NCBI RefSeq assembly: GCF_000373245.1
Contig: NZ_KB890757.1
Span: forward strand, 124,001-188,000
Length of the DNA stretch: 64,000 bases
DNA from: Echinicola pacifica DSM 19836
GTDB taxonomy: Bacteria > Bacteroidota > Bacteroidia > Cytophagales > Cyclobacteriaceae
Direction: 5' to 3'
The notes beneath the pieces were generated by a model, which saw only the letters and a list, made by a program, of their open reading frames with translations, had not been told where the DNA came from and searched no databases. Below, one piece after another: positions 1-9,145 of this stretch (the first letter of the stretch is position 1; every line of letters begins with the position of its first letter). Made by a program: the position numbers and the translations under genes.

Positions 1-1665
1 CACTATAAATACCTGGCTTCCACCAGAGACTATAAGCTGACGCTTAATCCTGATTTAATAGCCGAAACTGAGATCTTAGACGAAAAGGTAGAGGATATCC
101 CTGATGAAGTGAGCTCCTTCAAAAGTGAGAAAAATGCCGTGGCCCAACTTGCAGAGTCAAGCCAGATGACCCGTAAGGATTTCAGAAAGCTTATCAGGGA
201 ATATGAAAAGGAGGAAATCAAAGAAAGGGAAGATCCGGAGGTGGCCGTGATTCGAAATTATACCATTGATAGTTTAGCAAAGGAGCGTAGTCAGGTGTAT
301 TGGGATAGTATTCGTCCCGTAAAATTAACTGATAAAGAAATCCAGGGATACCACAGAGATGACAGCCTGGCCATGATAGAGGCGGCAAAAGTCAGTGATA
401 TTGATTCCTTAGCGGATATGGCCAAGAAGAAATTTAAACCGCTGGATATCCTTGGAGGACGGACCTACTTCCTGGGAGCTGGAAGGTCGATAGGCTTTGC
501 AAGCAATTGGACTCGTTTTTCTTTCAATACTGTTGAAGGGTTTAAGATGGGATTGGGAGGCTTTTATCAGGTAGAACGAAAAGACTCCTTATTAAATAAG
601 TCTTATTCATGGAAAATCAGCCCGGAACTGAGGTACGGCTTTACGAGCAAAACCTGGTATGGTACCATGGACTTTTATAAACAGTGGACCCACGATCGGA
701 GCAATCTTAAATATGGCTTGAGTGCAGGTAAATATATTTATCAATATAATGGGGACCAGCCCATCAGCGAATTAATTAATGCAGCCTATTCCTTATTACT
801 GCGCCAAAATTATATGAAGCTTTATGAGCAGCAATTTGTTCGACTTTATTTTGAACATCGGCCAAAGGACGCTTTTTCATATAAGGTAAACTTGATGTAT
901 GCGGATAGAGGGCCTTTGGAAAATCACTCTAATTACAGTTTTTATAATAAGGAAGGAAGAGGATATTCTTCCAATACTCCTGTCAATATAGAGGCTGGTC
1001 CTGATGCATTTTCTGCCAATGAATCGCTAGTGATTGAGGCAGAGCTGACTTGGAGGCCGGGGATAAAATACTATATGCGCAATGGAGTGAAATACCCTTT
1101 AAGCCAATCGGTACCCGCTATAAAATTTGAGTATGCCAAGGGTTTTTCTAATATAGGCTTGGGGGAGAATAGCGCTGATTTTGACCGCTGGGCTTTAGGC
1201 GTGAAGCATAGCATAGAATTTGGGGTGAGCGGGGATCTGAATTTTAATATCCGGGCGGGGGGATTCCTGAATAATAATAAGGTTTACTTTATGGATTATG
1301 CTCATTTTGGAGGCAATAGAACCTTATTTACAAGCATGGGAACGGTCGGTAATTATCGGTTTTTGGATTATTATGATTTTAGCACCCAGAGCAACTATAT
1401 AAGTGGCCTCATACATTACCAATTCCGGAAATTTTTGTTCACTCAACTGCCCATTTTACGGTTTTCGGGGGTTAAAGAAAACCTATTCCTCAATTACCTT
1501 AAGACCGAGTATTCCCCACATTATTGGGAGCTGGGCTATTCTTTGGATAACCTATTTAGGGTTTTCAGGGTAGAGATGGGTGCTGGATTTGAGAATGGGG
1601 AATATTCTCGGGGAGGCCTGCGTCTCGGTGTGGCGACGTTCATTACTATAGGGTCCGGGGATTAG
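1..1665 (+). CDS. DUF5686-family outer-membrane protein, 3' part (5' end outside window)
   Basis: The reading frame is open from base 1, so the start lies upstream; the GTG near 109 is an internal codon. The visible 554 residues have a charged, coiled N-terminal part followed by a long stretch rich in aromatic residues and alternating polar/hydrophobic strands (from about residue 150), as in outer-membrane beta-barrels. This matches the C-terminal portion of Bacteroidota DUF5686 proteins, which usually carry an N-terminal carboxypeptidase-regulatory-like domain and a barrel. The function of the family is unknown; a surface role is inferred. It ends head-to-head against frr at a shared terminator. 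The family assignment comes from sequence style and remembered family members, not a search. Confidence 0.72.
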   Translation, partial: HYKYLASTRDYKLTLNPDLIAETEILDEKVEDIPDEVSSFKSEKNAVAQLAESSQMTRKDFRKLIREYEKEEIKEREDPEVAVIRNYTIDSLAKERSQVYWDSIRPVKLTDKEIQGYHRDDSLAMIEAAKVSDIDSLADMAKKKFKPLDILGGRTYFLGAGRSIGFASNWTRFSFNTVEGFKMGLGGFYQVERKDSLLNKSYSWKISPELRYGFTSKTWYGTMDFYKQWTHDRSNLKYGLSAGKYIYQYNGDQPISELINAAYSLLLRQNYMKLYEQQFVRLYFEHRPKDAFSYKVNLMYADRGPLENHSNYSFYNKEGRGYSSNTPVNIEAGPDAFSANESLVIEAELTWRPGIKYYMRNGVKYPLSQSVPAIKFEYAKGFSNIGLGENSADFDRWALGVKHSIEFGVSGDLNFNIRAGGFLNNNKVYFMDYAHFGGNRTLFTSMGTVGNYRFLDYYDFSTQSNYISGLIHYQFRKFLFTQLPILRFSGVKENLFLNYLKTEYSPHYWELGYSLDNLFRVFRVEMGAGFENGEYSRGGLRLGVATFITIGSGD

Positions 1666-1705
1666 TTCTGGTGGAGAAGCAGGAGATTGAATAAGATTAA
1701 GGAAC

Positions 1706-1738
1706 AAAAAAAGCAGCTGAGAAATCAGCTGCTTTTTT
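1706..1738. terminator. Bidirectional intrinsic terminator between DUF5686 gene and frr
   Basis: A perfect 9-bp stem (AGCAGCTGA/TCAGCTGCT) closes on a GAAA tetraloop and is flanked by A-run and T-run on opposite sides, so it can end transcription from both convergent genes. Confidence 0.9.
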
Positions 1739-1765
1739 GAATAGTAGTAGGAAAAACCAGGAGGA

Positions 1766-2326
1766 TTAAACTTTCATGATTTCAGCCTCTTTCTTCTCGT
1801 AGAGACCGTCAATCTTGGTAGAGTAATCATCGGTTAATTTTTGCACTTTATCTTCTGCGCGCTTCACATCGTCCTCAGCTGCACCCTCTTTTTGGAGTTT
1901 TTTGAGGCCGTCGTTACATTCTTTACGAGCACTACGTACGCTGATTTTACCATTTTCGCATTCGTTTTTCACATGTTTTACGAGTGTTCTACGACGTTCT
2001 TCGGTAAGTGGTGGAATGGTAAGCATGATCATCTCCCCATTGTTCTGAGGGGCAAGCCCCAAGTCAGAGTTGATGATTGATTTTTCGATTTCACCAATCA
2101 GATTTTTCTCCCAAGGTTTGATAGATAGTGTCCTGGCGTCAGGGGTATTTATAGAAGCCACCTGAGCGATAGGAGTTGGTGCGCCATAGTAATTTACCAT
2201 GATGCCATCCAAGAGGTTAGGCATGGCCTTGCCGGCCCTGATTTTTAATAGTTCACTGGCAGTATGATCCACTGCCTTTTGCATCTGCTCTTGTGCAGCA
2301 TCCAGCTCTAACTGTATCTCTTCCAT
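1766..2326 (-). CDS. frr: Ribosome recycling factor
   Basis: A 186-residue protein of normal length for RRF, which splits post-termination 70S ribosomes together with EF-G. It starts MEEIQLELDAAQEQMQKAVD and has the family core around residues 28-45 (KIRAGKAMPNLLDGIMVNYYG) cut here to its key residues: R30, G32, P36, L38 and the YYG turn. The C-terminal half is the long charged helix expected for the three-helix bundle. It lies 24 bp downstream of pyrH on the same strand, the usual pyrH-frr pair, and is probably co-transcribed with it. It ends at the bidirectional hairpin at 1706-1738. Confidence 0.97.
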   Translation of the reverse strand: MEEIQLELDAAQEQMQKAVDHTASELLKIRAGKAMPNLLDGIMVNYYGAPTPIAQVASINTPDARTLSIKPWEKNLIGEIEKSIINSDLGLAPQNNGEMIMLTIPPLTEERRRTLVKHVKNECENGKISVRSARKECNDGLKKLQKEGAAEDDVKRAEDKVQKLTDDYSTKIDGLYEKKEAEIMKV

Positions 2327-2350
2327 CTTTTATCTGTATCTTAAATAGTC

Positions 2351-3061
2351 TTAATTTGAGGTAATCAAGGTACCAACTTCTTCTCCTTTTACCAAATTCT
2401 GGAGGTTTCCGGTTTTGTTCATATCAAACACGATAATCGGCAAGTTGTTTTCCTGACAGAGGGTAAAGGCGGTCATGTCCATGACATTGAGATTTTTCTC
2501 ATACACTTCTTGGAAGGAGATATTGGTATATCTTGTTGCGTTTTTGTCCTTTTCAGGATCAGCGGTGTACACACCATCTACTCTTGTACCTTTGAGGACC
2601 ACATCGGCCTCGATTTCGATAGCCCTGAGGCTGGCGGTGGAATCGGTGGTGAAGTAAGGGTTGCCTATACCAGCGCCAAAGATCACTATTCGGCCTTTTT
2701 CAAGGTGACGAATCGCTCTACGACGGATAAATGGCTCACACACACTTTCGATCTTGATTCCTGACATTAATCTGGTAAACAGGCCGTTTTGCTCTAGGGA
2801 GCTTTGCAAAGCCATAGCGTTGATCAATGTGGCCAGCATGCCCATATAATCGCCTTGTACTCGGTCTATTCCGACTTTCTCACCCTGAACGCCTCGGAAA
2901 ATGTTGCCGCCACCGATGACTATGGCAAGCTCCACGCCTAGGTCTTTCACTTTTTTGATCTCCTCGGTGTATTGCTTCAATTTGTTGGAATCAATTCCAT
3001 AGCCATTGGCTCCCATTAAAGCTTCTCCACTGAGTTTTAGCAAAATTCGTTTGTATTTCAT
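2351..3061 (-). CDS. pyrH: UMP kinase (uridylate kinase)
   Basis: A 236-residue member of the amino-acid-kinase fold that phosphorylates UMP to UDP in pyrimidine nucleotide synthesis. The start ([12 protein letters not shown]) carries the nucleotide-binding Lys and the GEAL turn. Further on are the GGGNIFRG loop near residue 50, the [10 protein letters not shown]-like segment (here [14 protein letters not shown]) and the [13 protein letters not shown] motif typical of bacterial PyrH. It is upstream of frr in the standard order. A TATATTTG element 63 bp upstream of the start is a plausible promoter -7 box. Confidence 0.97.
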   Translation of the reverse strand: MKYKRILLKLSGEALMGANGYGIDSNKLKQYTEEIKKVKDLGVELAIVIGGGNIFRGVQGEKVGIDRVQGDYMGMLATLINAMALQSSLEQNGLFTRLMSGIKIESVCEPFIRRRAIRHLEKGRIVIFGAGIGNPYFTTDSTASLRAIEIEADVVLKGTRVDGVYTADPEKDKNATRYTNISFQEVYEKNLNVMDMTAFTLCQENNLPIIVFDMNKTGNLQNLVKGEEVGTLITSN

Positions 3062-3123
3062 AATGTAAAGTTGGTTGACAGAGCGCCTTTTTTCTGTATT
3101 TATTAAAGAATAGATAAACTCGA

Positions 3124-3131
3124 CAAATATA
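3124..3131 (-). promoter_or_regulatory. Candidate -7 element for pyrH-frr
   Basis: Read on the minus strand this is TATATTTG, a perfect match to the Bacteroidota TAnnTTTG box, 63 bp before the pyrH start. No TTG is seen at the expected -33 distance, so the promoter is only moderately supported. Confidence 0.45.
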
Positions 3132-3164
3132 ATTTCTTGCTGTCAGAAAACTAAGGAAAACCAC

Positions 3165-3680
3165 CTAAAATTGTACCAATAACTGGTTTTTTTCTACGCT
3201 ATTGCCTTTCGTTGCCAGTATAGAACTGATCGTTCCCGATTGTGGGGACTTGATAATATTCTCCATTTTCATCGCTTCCAAGATAAGCAGGGGCTGTCCT
3301 ACAGTGACCTCTTCACCGACTTTCACCTGTATTTCCAGTATCAGTCCAGGCATGGGAGCTCGTACTTCTGCGCTGGCCGGAGCGACCGATCCATTCATCC
3401 CCAACTTCTCTAATAGTAAGGCCATCTTATCCTTTATGCCCACCTCCACCGTCTTATTATTAATCTTTAAGGTGATTTTATTTTCCTCAGGCACCTTGGA
3501 GAGGAGCTCCACTTCGTAGGCTTGCTGATCCTTGATGACCTGGAAGCGCCGGTCGTTTATAGCCGTGATCGAAAGGCTGGCAAGCTCGCCGTTGATCAAA
3601 AAATCATCGCCTTGTTGCTCAATACTAAAATTTTCTTCGTTGATGCTTACTGAGTACATTTGACTAAATTTAGTTTTCAA
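3165..3680 (-). CDS. Biotin carboxyl carrier domain protein (biotin/lipoyl attachment)
   Basis: 171 residues. The C-terminal 70 residues form a biotinyl domain: APMPGLI around 108-114 and the biotinylation motif EAMKMEN with Lys138 as the predicted biotinylated residue. The N-terminal half resembles the BC-CCP linker of acyl-CoA (propionyl-/methylcrotonyl-type) carboxylases rather than AccB. It probably carries carboxybiotin between a biotin carboxylase and a carboxyltransferase, but neither partner is in the window. The Met at residue 8 (MYSVSI) is an alternative start that fits relatives equally well. The gene is divergent from the M1 peptidase gene with only 28 bp between them. Confidence 0.85.
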   Translation of the reverse strand: MKTKFSQMYSVSINEENFSIEQQGDDFLINGELASLSITAINDRRFQVIKDQQAYEVELLSKVPEENKITLKINNKTVEVGIKDKMALLLEKLGMNGSVAPASAEVRAPMPGLILEIQVKVGEEVTVGQPLLILEAMKMENIIKSPQSGTISSILATKGNSVEKNQLLVQF

Positions 3681-3708
3681 TATACAATTTTATCTTGAAT
3701 AGGATTTT

Positions 3709-6273
3709 ATGAATTATAAATTCTCTTTGATATTGGCCTTGGCCACAGGACTTGTTTTCTCGTGCAAAACCCCCTCACAGATCACCCAAACTCCGAATAC
3801 TGAGGAGCTGGCTCCTTCGCCAGCGCAGAAACCGATGGGCGAAGAGGAGCGGGTAGCGACTTTGGAGCAGGCTATAGAGCAGTATAAGCCCAGCCCAGAA
3901 AGAGACTTCGATTTACTGCATAGTGATTTGGATATCGCCCTTGACTTGAAGGCACAAACCGTCCTCGGGACGGCGATTCTCTCTCTTAAACCCTATTTTT
4001 ATCCCCAGAATACCCTTATTCTTGATGCGCAGGATTTTGATGTGCATTCGGTGAGGCTGCTAAGGACGGACTCATTGGAATTGAACTTCAGGTACGACAG
4101 CCAAAAGCTGCAAATTTACCTTCCCCAGACCTTTACCAAAGAGGATACCCTACGAGTAATGATTAAATATACTGCGCACCCTAGCCGAAATGCCGGAAAT
4201 GGAAGTGCGGCCATTACTGATACCCAGGGGCTTTATTTTATACCTTCGGCTGGCGATGGTACTGAGGTGAGGCAGGTATGGACTCAGGGAGAGACCGATC
4301 ATAATTCTAAGTGGTTTCCCACCATTGATGCCCCAAATGAGAGGGCCACACATGCCCTTAAGCTAAGGGTACCCGATCAGTGGACCACAATAAGTAATGG
4401 AGAACTGGTATCGCAGACAAGAAATGCTGATGGTACCCGGTCTGACTATTGGAGGATGGATCTGCCACATGCGCCCTATTTAGTAGCCTTTGCCGCAGGG
4501 GATTTTGACCGAATAGAAGATCAGTGGGAAGGTATCCCTTTGGGGTATTATGTGGAGCAGGACTATGCCGAAGGGGCCAAGAAAGTGTTTGGAAATACCC
4601 CGAGAATGCTTGCTTACTTTTCTGAATTATTAGGAGTGAAGTACCCTTGGTCGAAATATGATCAAGTGGTAGTTCGGGATTTTGTGTCCGGTGCAATGGA
4701 AAATACCACCGTGTCCATTTTTATGGAGGATCTCAATATGACGGCTAAAGAGGCTATTGATAGTGAGTTTGATGGAATTATTGCTCACGAACTGTTTCAT
4801 CACTGGTTTGGGGATTATGTGACCACGGAGTCCTGGTCTAATTTGCCCTTAAATGAGGCTTTCGCTAATTATTCAGAGTATTTATGGTACAGTTTTGATG
4901 AGGGGCGGGATGCGGCGGATTTACACTATATAGGGGAGATGGAAAGTTATTTTTATGAGGCCGAGGAGAAGCAGGTAGATTTGATTCGTTTTGATTATGA
5001 GCATAATGAGGACATGTTTGACAATCACTCCTATGCCAAGGGCGGGAGGGTGCTGCATATGTTGCGGAATTACCTTGGGGATGAGGCCTTTTTTGAAGGG
5101 CTAAACTTTTATTTGACTCAGCATGCCCTGGAGTCGGTGGAGATTCATGACCTACGGCTGGCGATGGAGGAGGTAAGTGGTAAGGATTTAAATTGGTTTT
5201 TTGATCAATGGTTTTTGTCTTCAGGCCATCCCGAATTGGTGGTCCGGATGGATTATAGCGAGCCCGGTAATGTGCTGGTGACCGTGAGTCAGGAGCAGGA
5301 TCTGGAGTCCAGTCCCTTGTATATTATTCCTTTTGAGCTAAGCTGGTATAGTGGAGGAGAGCGTTATTCGCGGAAGTTCACTTTGGACAGGAAGGTAAAG
5401 CAGTTTGCCTTGGAGAATAAGGATTCTGTAACGGCGGTTTACTTTGATGAGGCCAAGGTTTTGCTGGCAAAGAAGCGAGGGTCTTATGGTCAGGACTACT
5501 ATAAGCAGCAGTTTATGGAATCTCAATTTGGCGTCTCCAGGTATGAGGCCTTAGATAGTTTGGCACAGTATGGTTTATCTCGGGGGATAATGGAGCGGTC
5601 TTTAGGTGATGAGTTTTGGGCGATCAGGGAGCGGAGTTTGCAGCATTTTGGAGAGGCTATAGCTGATGCAGGTTTGGAGGCGAAGGTGGAAGAGCTGGCG
5701 GCTACGGACCCGAATAATGGGGTGCGAGCCACGGCGATAGATTGGCTGGTGGCCTATGGACAGGAGGATTATAGCAGTCAGTATATGATATGGGTGGAGG
5801 ATTCCTCTTATTATGTAGCGGGAGCTGCGTTGGAGGGCTTATTGACTTCATCGGGTACTGGCATTCCTAAGGCGCTTACGGCGGCCTCATTTGAGGAGGA
5901 GGGGAATATTCGGATGATTGTCCCTTTGGCGGATTACTATACCAGAGAGCGAGTGCCGGGCAAGGGAGCCTGGCTACATGAGAAGATTTCGGAGACAGAG
6001 GGGCAGTCCCTGTATTATCTGATCGGTTATTATGCTGATTATTTTGTGGTGATGCCAGAGGAAGGGACGATGGAAGCAGTGAATAATTTAGTAGATTTGG
6101 CGACTGAAGCGACTCAGCCCTATATTCGTTTGGCGGCATTTCAGTCCTTATTTGGCTTTGTAGACGAGGAGGGAGTATTGGATAAGTTGAAGAAGATATA
6201 CGGTCAGGAGGCAGATGAGTCGATAAAGTCAGGAGAGGAGTATTTTATTTTTCCGTACTTAGATGAAAATTAA
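3709..6273 (+). CDS. M1-family aminopeptidase-like lipoprotein
   Basis: 854 residues. A lipoprotein signal ends at Cys19 (GLVFSC), so the enzyme should be envelope-anchored. The M1 (gluzincin) core is intact: exopeptidase motif GAMEN at 328-332, zinc motif HELFHHW with H360, E361 and H364, and the third zinc ligand E383 after 18 intervening residues. The last 250 or so residues are helical repeats as in the ERAP1-like/HEAT C-terminal region. It should release N-terminal amino acids from peptides, probably in the periplasm or at the cell surface; substrate preference cannot be read from sequence. It stands alone, with no clear terminator before the tRNA-Tyr promoter. Confidence 0.92.
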   Translation: MNYKFSLILALATGLVFSCKTPSQITQTPNTEELAPSPAQKPMGEEERVATLEQAIEQYKPSPERDFDLLHSDLDIALDLKAQTVLGTAILSLKPYFYPQNTLILDAQDFDVHSVRLLRTDSLELNFRYDSQKLQIYLPQTFTKEDTLRVMIKYTAHPSRNAGNGSAAITDTQGLYFIPSAGDGTEVRQVWTQGETDHNSKWFPTIDAPNERATHALKLRVPDQWTTISNGELVSQTRNADGTRSDYWRMDLPHAPYLVAFAAGDFDRIEDQWEGIPLGYYVEQDYAEGAKKVFGNTPRMLAYFSELLGVKYPWSKYDQVVVRDFVSGAMENTTVSIFMEDLNMTAKEAIDSEFDGIIAHELFHHWFGDYVTTESWSNLPLNEAFANYSEYLWYSFDEGRDAADLHYIGEMESYFYEAEEKQVDLIRFDYEHNEDMFDNHSYAKGGRVLHMLRNYLGDEAFFEGLNFYLTQHALESVEIHDLRLAMEEVSGKDLNWFFDQWFLSSGHPELVVRMDYSEPGNVLVTVSQEQDLESSPLYIIPFELSWYSGGERYSRKFTLDRKVKQFALENKDSVTAVYFDEAKVLLAKKRGSYGQDYYKQQFMESQFGVSRYEALDSLAQYGLSRGIMERSLGDEFWAIRERSLQHFGEAIADAGLEAKVEELAATDPNNGVRATAIDWLVAYGQEDYSSQYMIWVEDSSYYVAGAALEGLLTSSGTGIPKALTAASFEEEGNIRMIVPLADYYTRERVPGKGAWLHEKISETEGQSLYYLIGYYADYFVVMPEEGTMEAVNNLVDLATEATQPYIRLAAFQSLFGFVDEEGVLDKLKKIYGQEADESIKSGEEYFIFPYLDEN

Positions 6274-6338
6274 TTGGCTGATTACGAAAAGCTTAATTAA
6301 AAAGGTAAAAAAAACTTCAGTAATTTTTGCCCAATATT

Positions 6339-6368
6339 TTGAATGTTTCAGAAAAGGGTATAATTTTG
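6339..6368 (+). promoter_or_regulatory. Promoter for the tRNA-Tyr gene and possibly tRNA-Gly/Thr-tuf
   Basis: TTG at 6339-6341 and TAATTTTG at 6361-6368 are separated by exactly 19 bp, the Bacteroidota housekeeping pattern. The -7 box runs directly into the GC-containing CCATCC, a layout shared with other translation-gene promoters in the window. Confidence 0.75.
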
Positions 6369-6439
6369 CCATCCGTTAAGACAAACAAAAAAGAACAAAA
6401 GTGTTCTACGAAGAGCTTAGCGAATTGAAATAATGTAAA

Positions 6440-6522
6440 GGGGGAATACCAAAGCGGCCAACTGGGACGGACTGTAAATCCGTTGACTTATGTCTTCACA
6501 GGTTCGAATCCTGTTTCCCCCA
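6440..6522 (+). tRNA. tRNA-Tyr (GTA)
   Basis: Acceptor stem GGGGGAA pairs with TTCCCCC, with discriminator A. The anticodon loop reads CTGTAAA (GTA). There is a long class II variable arm and the T-arm has GGTTCGAATCC. CCA is not encoded. It is the first of three tRNAs leading into tuf. Confidence 0.96.
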
Positions 6523-6740
6523 CACTTTATATTCTCAAAGTTTTTATTAAATTTGTGAGAATTATACTGGAGAAGTTTTTCAAAAAGGAAGGCGACGATT
6601 GAGAATACAGTCAATGGTTAAGATTCTTTTCTAAGATTTTGGTAGGTATATTTTGGCTAAGATACAGGTCTTAGTTGGTTCTGGGAAGTCTGCGAGGATG
6701 TACTGGATAGGAAATAGAGGAATACATAGAGTAGTAATAA

Positions 6741-6813
6741 GCGGGAGTAGCTCAGTTGGTAGAGCGGCAGCCTTCCAAGCTGCAGGTCGCGGGTTCGAGC
6801 CTCGTCTCCCGCT
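6741..6813 (+). tRNA. tRNA-Gly (TCC)
   Basis: Acceptor GCGGGAG/CTCCCGC with discriminator T; anticodon loop CTTCCAA (TCC); D-loop AGTTGGTAGAG and T-loop GGTTCGAGCC are canonical. CCA is not encoded. A TAAATTTG box at 6548-6555, without a clear -33 element, could start transcription of this tRNA and the genes that follow. Confidence 0.96.
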
Positions 6814-6851
6814 CTATGCTTATTTTAAGGCGTAGATAATAAATGTTATCA

Positions 6852-6923
6852 GCCGACGTAGCTCAGGGGTAGAGTGCTTCCTTGGTAAGGAAGAGGTCAC
6901 GGGTTCAAATCCCGTCGTTGGCT
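6852..6923 (+). tRNA. tRNA-Thr (GGT)
   Basis: Acceptor GCCGACG/CGTTGGC (one G-U pair), discriminator T, anticodon loop TTGGTAA (GGT). It lies 60 bp before tuf, the same order as the thrT-tufB junction of Enterobacteria, so the mRNA for EF-Tu is probably released by tRNA processing. Confidence 0.96.
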
Positions 6924-6983
6924 CAATGGCATTAGCAAAATTTAACTAATTCATATCATTAACTAAACAGAGGATTTTCACGC

Positions 6984-8171
6984 ATGGCAAAAGCAACCTT
7001 TGACCGTTCCAAACCGCACGTAAATATCGGTACTATTGGTCACGTCGATCACGGTAAGACTACCTTGACTGCTGCCATTACAACTGTACTGGCTAGAAAA
7101 GGTCTTTCTGAACTAAGAGACTTCTCTTCTATCGATAACGCTCCAGAAGAGAAAGAAAGAGGTATCACTATCAACACTTCTCACGTAGAGTACCAAACTG
7201 AAGCAAGACACTATGCTCACGTTGACTGTCCTGGTCACGCTGATTATGTGAAAAACATGGTTACTGGTGCTGCGCAGATGGACGGTGCAATTCTTGTAGT
7301 TGCTGCCACTGATGGACCGATGCCTCAAACAAGAGAACACATCCTTCTAGCTCGTCAGGTAGGTGTACCTGCACTAGTAGTGTTCTTAAACAAAGTTGAT
7401 TTGGTAGATGATCCTGAGCTTCTTGAGCTTGTGGACATGGAAGTAAGAGAATTACTTTCTTTCTACGATTACGACGGAGACAACATTCCTGTGATTCAGG
7501 GTTCTGCACTTGGTGCTCTTAACGGAGAAGACAAGTGGGAAGAGAAAGTAATGGAATTGATGGATGCGGTAGATAACCACATTCCACTTCCTGAGCGTCT
7601 AGTTGACAAAGACTTCTTGATGCCTGTAGAGGACGTATTCTCGATCACTGGTCGTGGTACTGTAGCTACTGGTAGAATCGAAAGAGGTGTAATCAACTCT
7701 GGTGATCCAGTAGATATCATTGGTATGGGTGCTGAAGGCCTTAAGTCAACAGTAACTGGTGTTGAGATGTTCCGTAAGATCCTTGACAGAGGAGAAGCTG
7801 GAGACAACGTTGGTTTATTGCTTAGAGGTATTGAGAAAGCTCAAATCAAGAGAGGTATGATCATCTGTAAGCCAGGATCTGTAACTCCACACGCCCGTTT
7901 CAAGGCTGAGGTTTACGTTCTGTCTAAAGAAGAAGGTGGTCGTCACACTCCATTCTTCAACAGATACCGTCCACAGTTCTACTTAAGAACGACTGACGTA
8001 ACTGGAGAAGTAATGCTTCCTGAGAATGTTGAAATGGTTATGCCAGGTGACAACATCACAATGGAAGTAACATTGATCAACGCTGTAGCCCTTGAGAAAG
8101 GTCTTCGTTTTGCAATCCGTGAGGGTGGTAGAACAGTAGGTGCTGGTCAGGTAACTGAAATTTTAGACTAA
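6984..8171 (+). CDS. tuf: Translation elongation factor Tu
   Basis: 395 residues, standard EF-Tu length. The GTPase motifs are all present: GHVDHGKT (19-26), the RGITI switch I segment, DCPGH and NKVD. The C-terminal domains contain the GRGTVATGR and [13 protein letters not shown] segments. It delivers aminoacyl-tRNA to the ribosome. Codon choice is strongly biased (AGA/CGT arginine, frequent C-ending codons), as expected for a very highly expressed gene. It sits between tRNA-Thr and tRNA-Trp and ends in a strong hairpin. No second tuf copy is in the window. Confidence 0.99.
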   Translation: MAKATFDRSKPHVNIGTIGHVDHGKTTLTAAITTVLARKGLSELRDFSSIDNAPEEKERGITINTSHVEYQTEARHYAHVDCPGHADYVKNMVTGAAQMDGAILVVAATDGPMPQTREHILLARQVGVPALVVFLNKVDLVDDPELLELVDMEVRELLSFYDYDGDNIPVIQGSALGALNGEDKWEEKVMELMDAVDNHIPLPERLVDKDFLMPVEDVFSITGRGTVATGRIERGVINSGDPVDIIGMGAEGLKSTVTGVEMFRKILDRGEAGDNVGLLLRGIEKAQIKRGMIICKPGSVTPHARFKAEVYVLSKEEGGRHTPFFNRYRPQFYLRTTDVTGEVMLPENVEMVMPGDNITMEVTLINAVALEKGLRFAIREGGRTVGAGQVTEILD

Positions 8172-8194
8172 TTTTAGTCTGAGTAGATAAAATA

Positions 8195-8237
8195 CAAATG
8201 CGGTTCTGAAGTATTTCAGGATCGCATTTGTTTCTTT
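8195..8237 (+). terminator. Terminator after tuf
   Basis: An 8-bp outer stem (CAAATGCG/CGCATTTG) and an inner stem TTCTGAA/TTCAGGA (one G-U) are followed by TTTCTTT. The 3' arm also contains the -33 element of the next promoter. Confidence 0.8.
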
Positions 8238-8258
8238 ATAGAAAATTTGTTACTTTTG
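8228..8258 (+). promoter_or_regulatory. Promoter for tRNA-Trp-secE-nusG-ribosomal operon
   Basis: TTG at 8228-8230, a 20-bp spacer, and TACTTTTG at 8251-8258, followed by CAATCCC. The tRNA begins 30 bp after the -7 box. Confidence 0.75.
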
Positions 8259-8287
8259 CAATCCCTTTTGGGGGAAGTAAAAGACAC

Positions 8288-8358
8288 ACGGGCATAGTTC
8301 AATGGTAGAATAGCGGTCTCCAAAACCGTTGATGGGAGTTCGAATCTCTCTGCCCGTG
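8288..8358 (+). tRNA. tRNA-Trp (CCA)
   Basis: Acceptor ACGGGCA/TGCCCGT, discriminator G, anticodon loop CTCCAAA (CCA), normal D and T arms. It is only 18 bp upstream of secE, so the two are very probably one transcript that tRNA processing separates. CCA is not encoded. Confidence 0.96.
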
Positions 8359-8376
8359 CTTATAAAATCACAAACC

Positions 8377-8565
8377 ATGAACGTAAAGAACTTTGTTGTA
8401 GAGTCAATAGACGAAATGAAGAATAAGGTTACATGGCCAAAGTATTCTTCATTGCAAAGCAATGCAGTGCTGGTTCTTGTTGCCTCAATGATATTCGCCC
8501 TAGTGATAGGAATAATTAATTTAGGTTTTGAGAACATCATGAAGTGGTTTTATGATTTATTCTAA
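8377..8565 (+). CDS. secE: Preprotein translocase subunit SecE
   Basis: 62 residues with one transmembrane segment (about residues 32-55) preceded by the conserved amphipathic segment NKVTWPKYSSLQS. SecE clamps SecY in the inner-membrane translocon. I chose the ATG at 8377, after the tRNA; the in-frame extension upstream would run through tRNA-Trp and is not credible. It is followed 19 bp later by nusG, the standard pairing. Confidence 0.95.
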   Translation: MNVKNFVVESIDEMKNKVTWPKYSSLQSNAVLVLVASMIFALVIGIINLGFENIMKWFYDLF

Positions 8566-8584
8566 TTAGAATCAATAATTACTG

Positions 8585-9142
8585 ATGGCAGAGCAAAAAT
8601 GGTATGTACTCAGAGTGGTAGCTGGGCAGGAAAAGAAGGCCAAATCTTATTTGGACAATGAAATTGCCCGTCAAAAGCTTGAGGATTTTATTCCGGAAGT
8701 TTTGATACCTTCTGAAAAAGTATATGAGATGCGCAATGGCAAAAAGAGAGTCAGAGAGAGAAACTTCTTTCCTGGCTATGTTTTGGTTAATGCGGACCTG
8801 TCCCATGGTGAAGCCAATCACGTAATTACTAGTATCCCGGGAGTTATCGGTTTTCTAGGAGCAAACGCTGGGGGAGCTTCCAAAACCCCTGAGCCATTAC
8901 GACAATCTGAGATCAACCGTATTTTAGGTAGGGTTGAAGGGATTGATGAGTTTGCAGAGAAACTTGATACGCCATTTATAGTGGGAGAGACCGTTAAAGT
9001 AATGGATGGTCCCTTCAGTGGTTTCGCGGGAACAATAGAAGAGGTGTTTGAGGAGAAGAAAAAGCTTAACGTTATGGTTAAGATATTCGGCCGAAACACC
9101 CCTGTTGAGTTAAACTTTATGCAAGTAGAAAAACAAGACTAG
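8585..9142 (+). CDS. nusG: Transcription termination/antitermination factor NusG
   Basis: 185 residues: an N-terminal NGN domain ([18 protein letters not shown] start; [10 protein letters not shown]) that binds the RNA polymerase clamp, and a C-terminal KOW domain ([21 protein letters not shown]) that contacts Rho or ribosomal protein S10. Length and domain order are standard. It lies between secE and rplK, with 3 bp to the rplK start. Confidence 0.97.
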   Translation: MAEQKWYVLRVVAGQEKKAKSYLDNEIARQKLEDFIPEVLIPSEKVYEMRNGKKRVRERNFFPGYVLVNADLSHGEANHVITSIPGVIGFLGANAGGASKTPEPLRQSEINRILGRVEGIDEFAEKLDTPFIVGETVKVMDGPFSGFAGTIEEVFEEKKKLNVMVKIFGRNTPVELNFMQVEKQD

Positions 9143-9145
9143 GAA

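Noticed and set aside
6417-6614. Leftward frame opposite tRNA-Tyr
   Set aside because: Antisense to a confident tRNA; the encoded GGNRIRTCED string is a typical tRNA artefact.
6653-6835. Rightward frame of 60 codons ending past tRNA-Gly
   Set aside because: It translates straight through a canonical tRNA-Gly; SSSVGRAAAFQAAGRGFEP is the usual artefact of reading a tRNA.
8329-8376. Longer start for secE inside tRNA-Trp
   Set aside because: It would translate the 3' half of the tRNA; the ATG at 8377 gives normal SecE.
8250-8540. Leftward frame opposite tRNA-Trp and secE
   Set aside because: Antisense to a tRNA and a known gene, with no start context.
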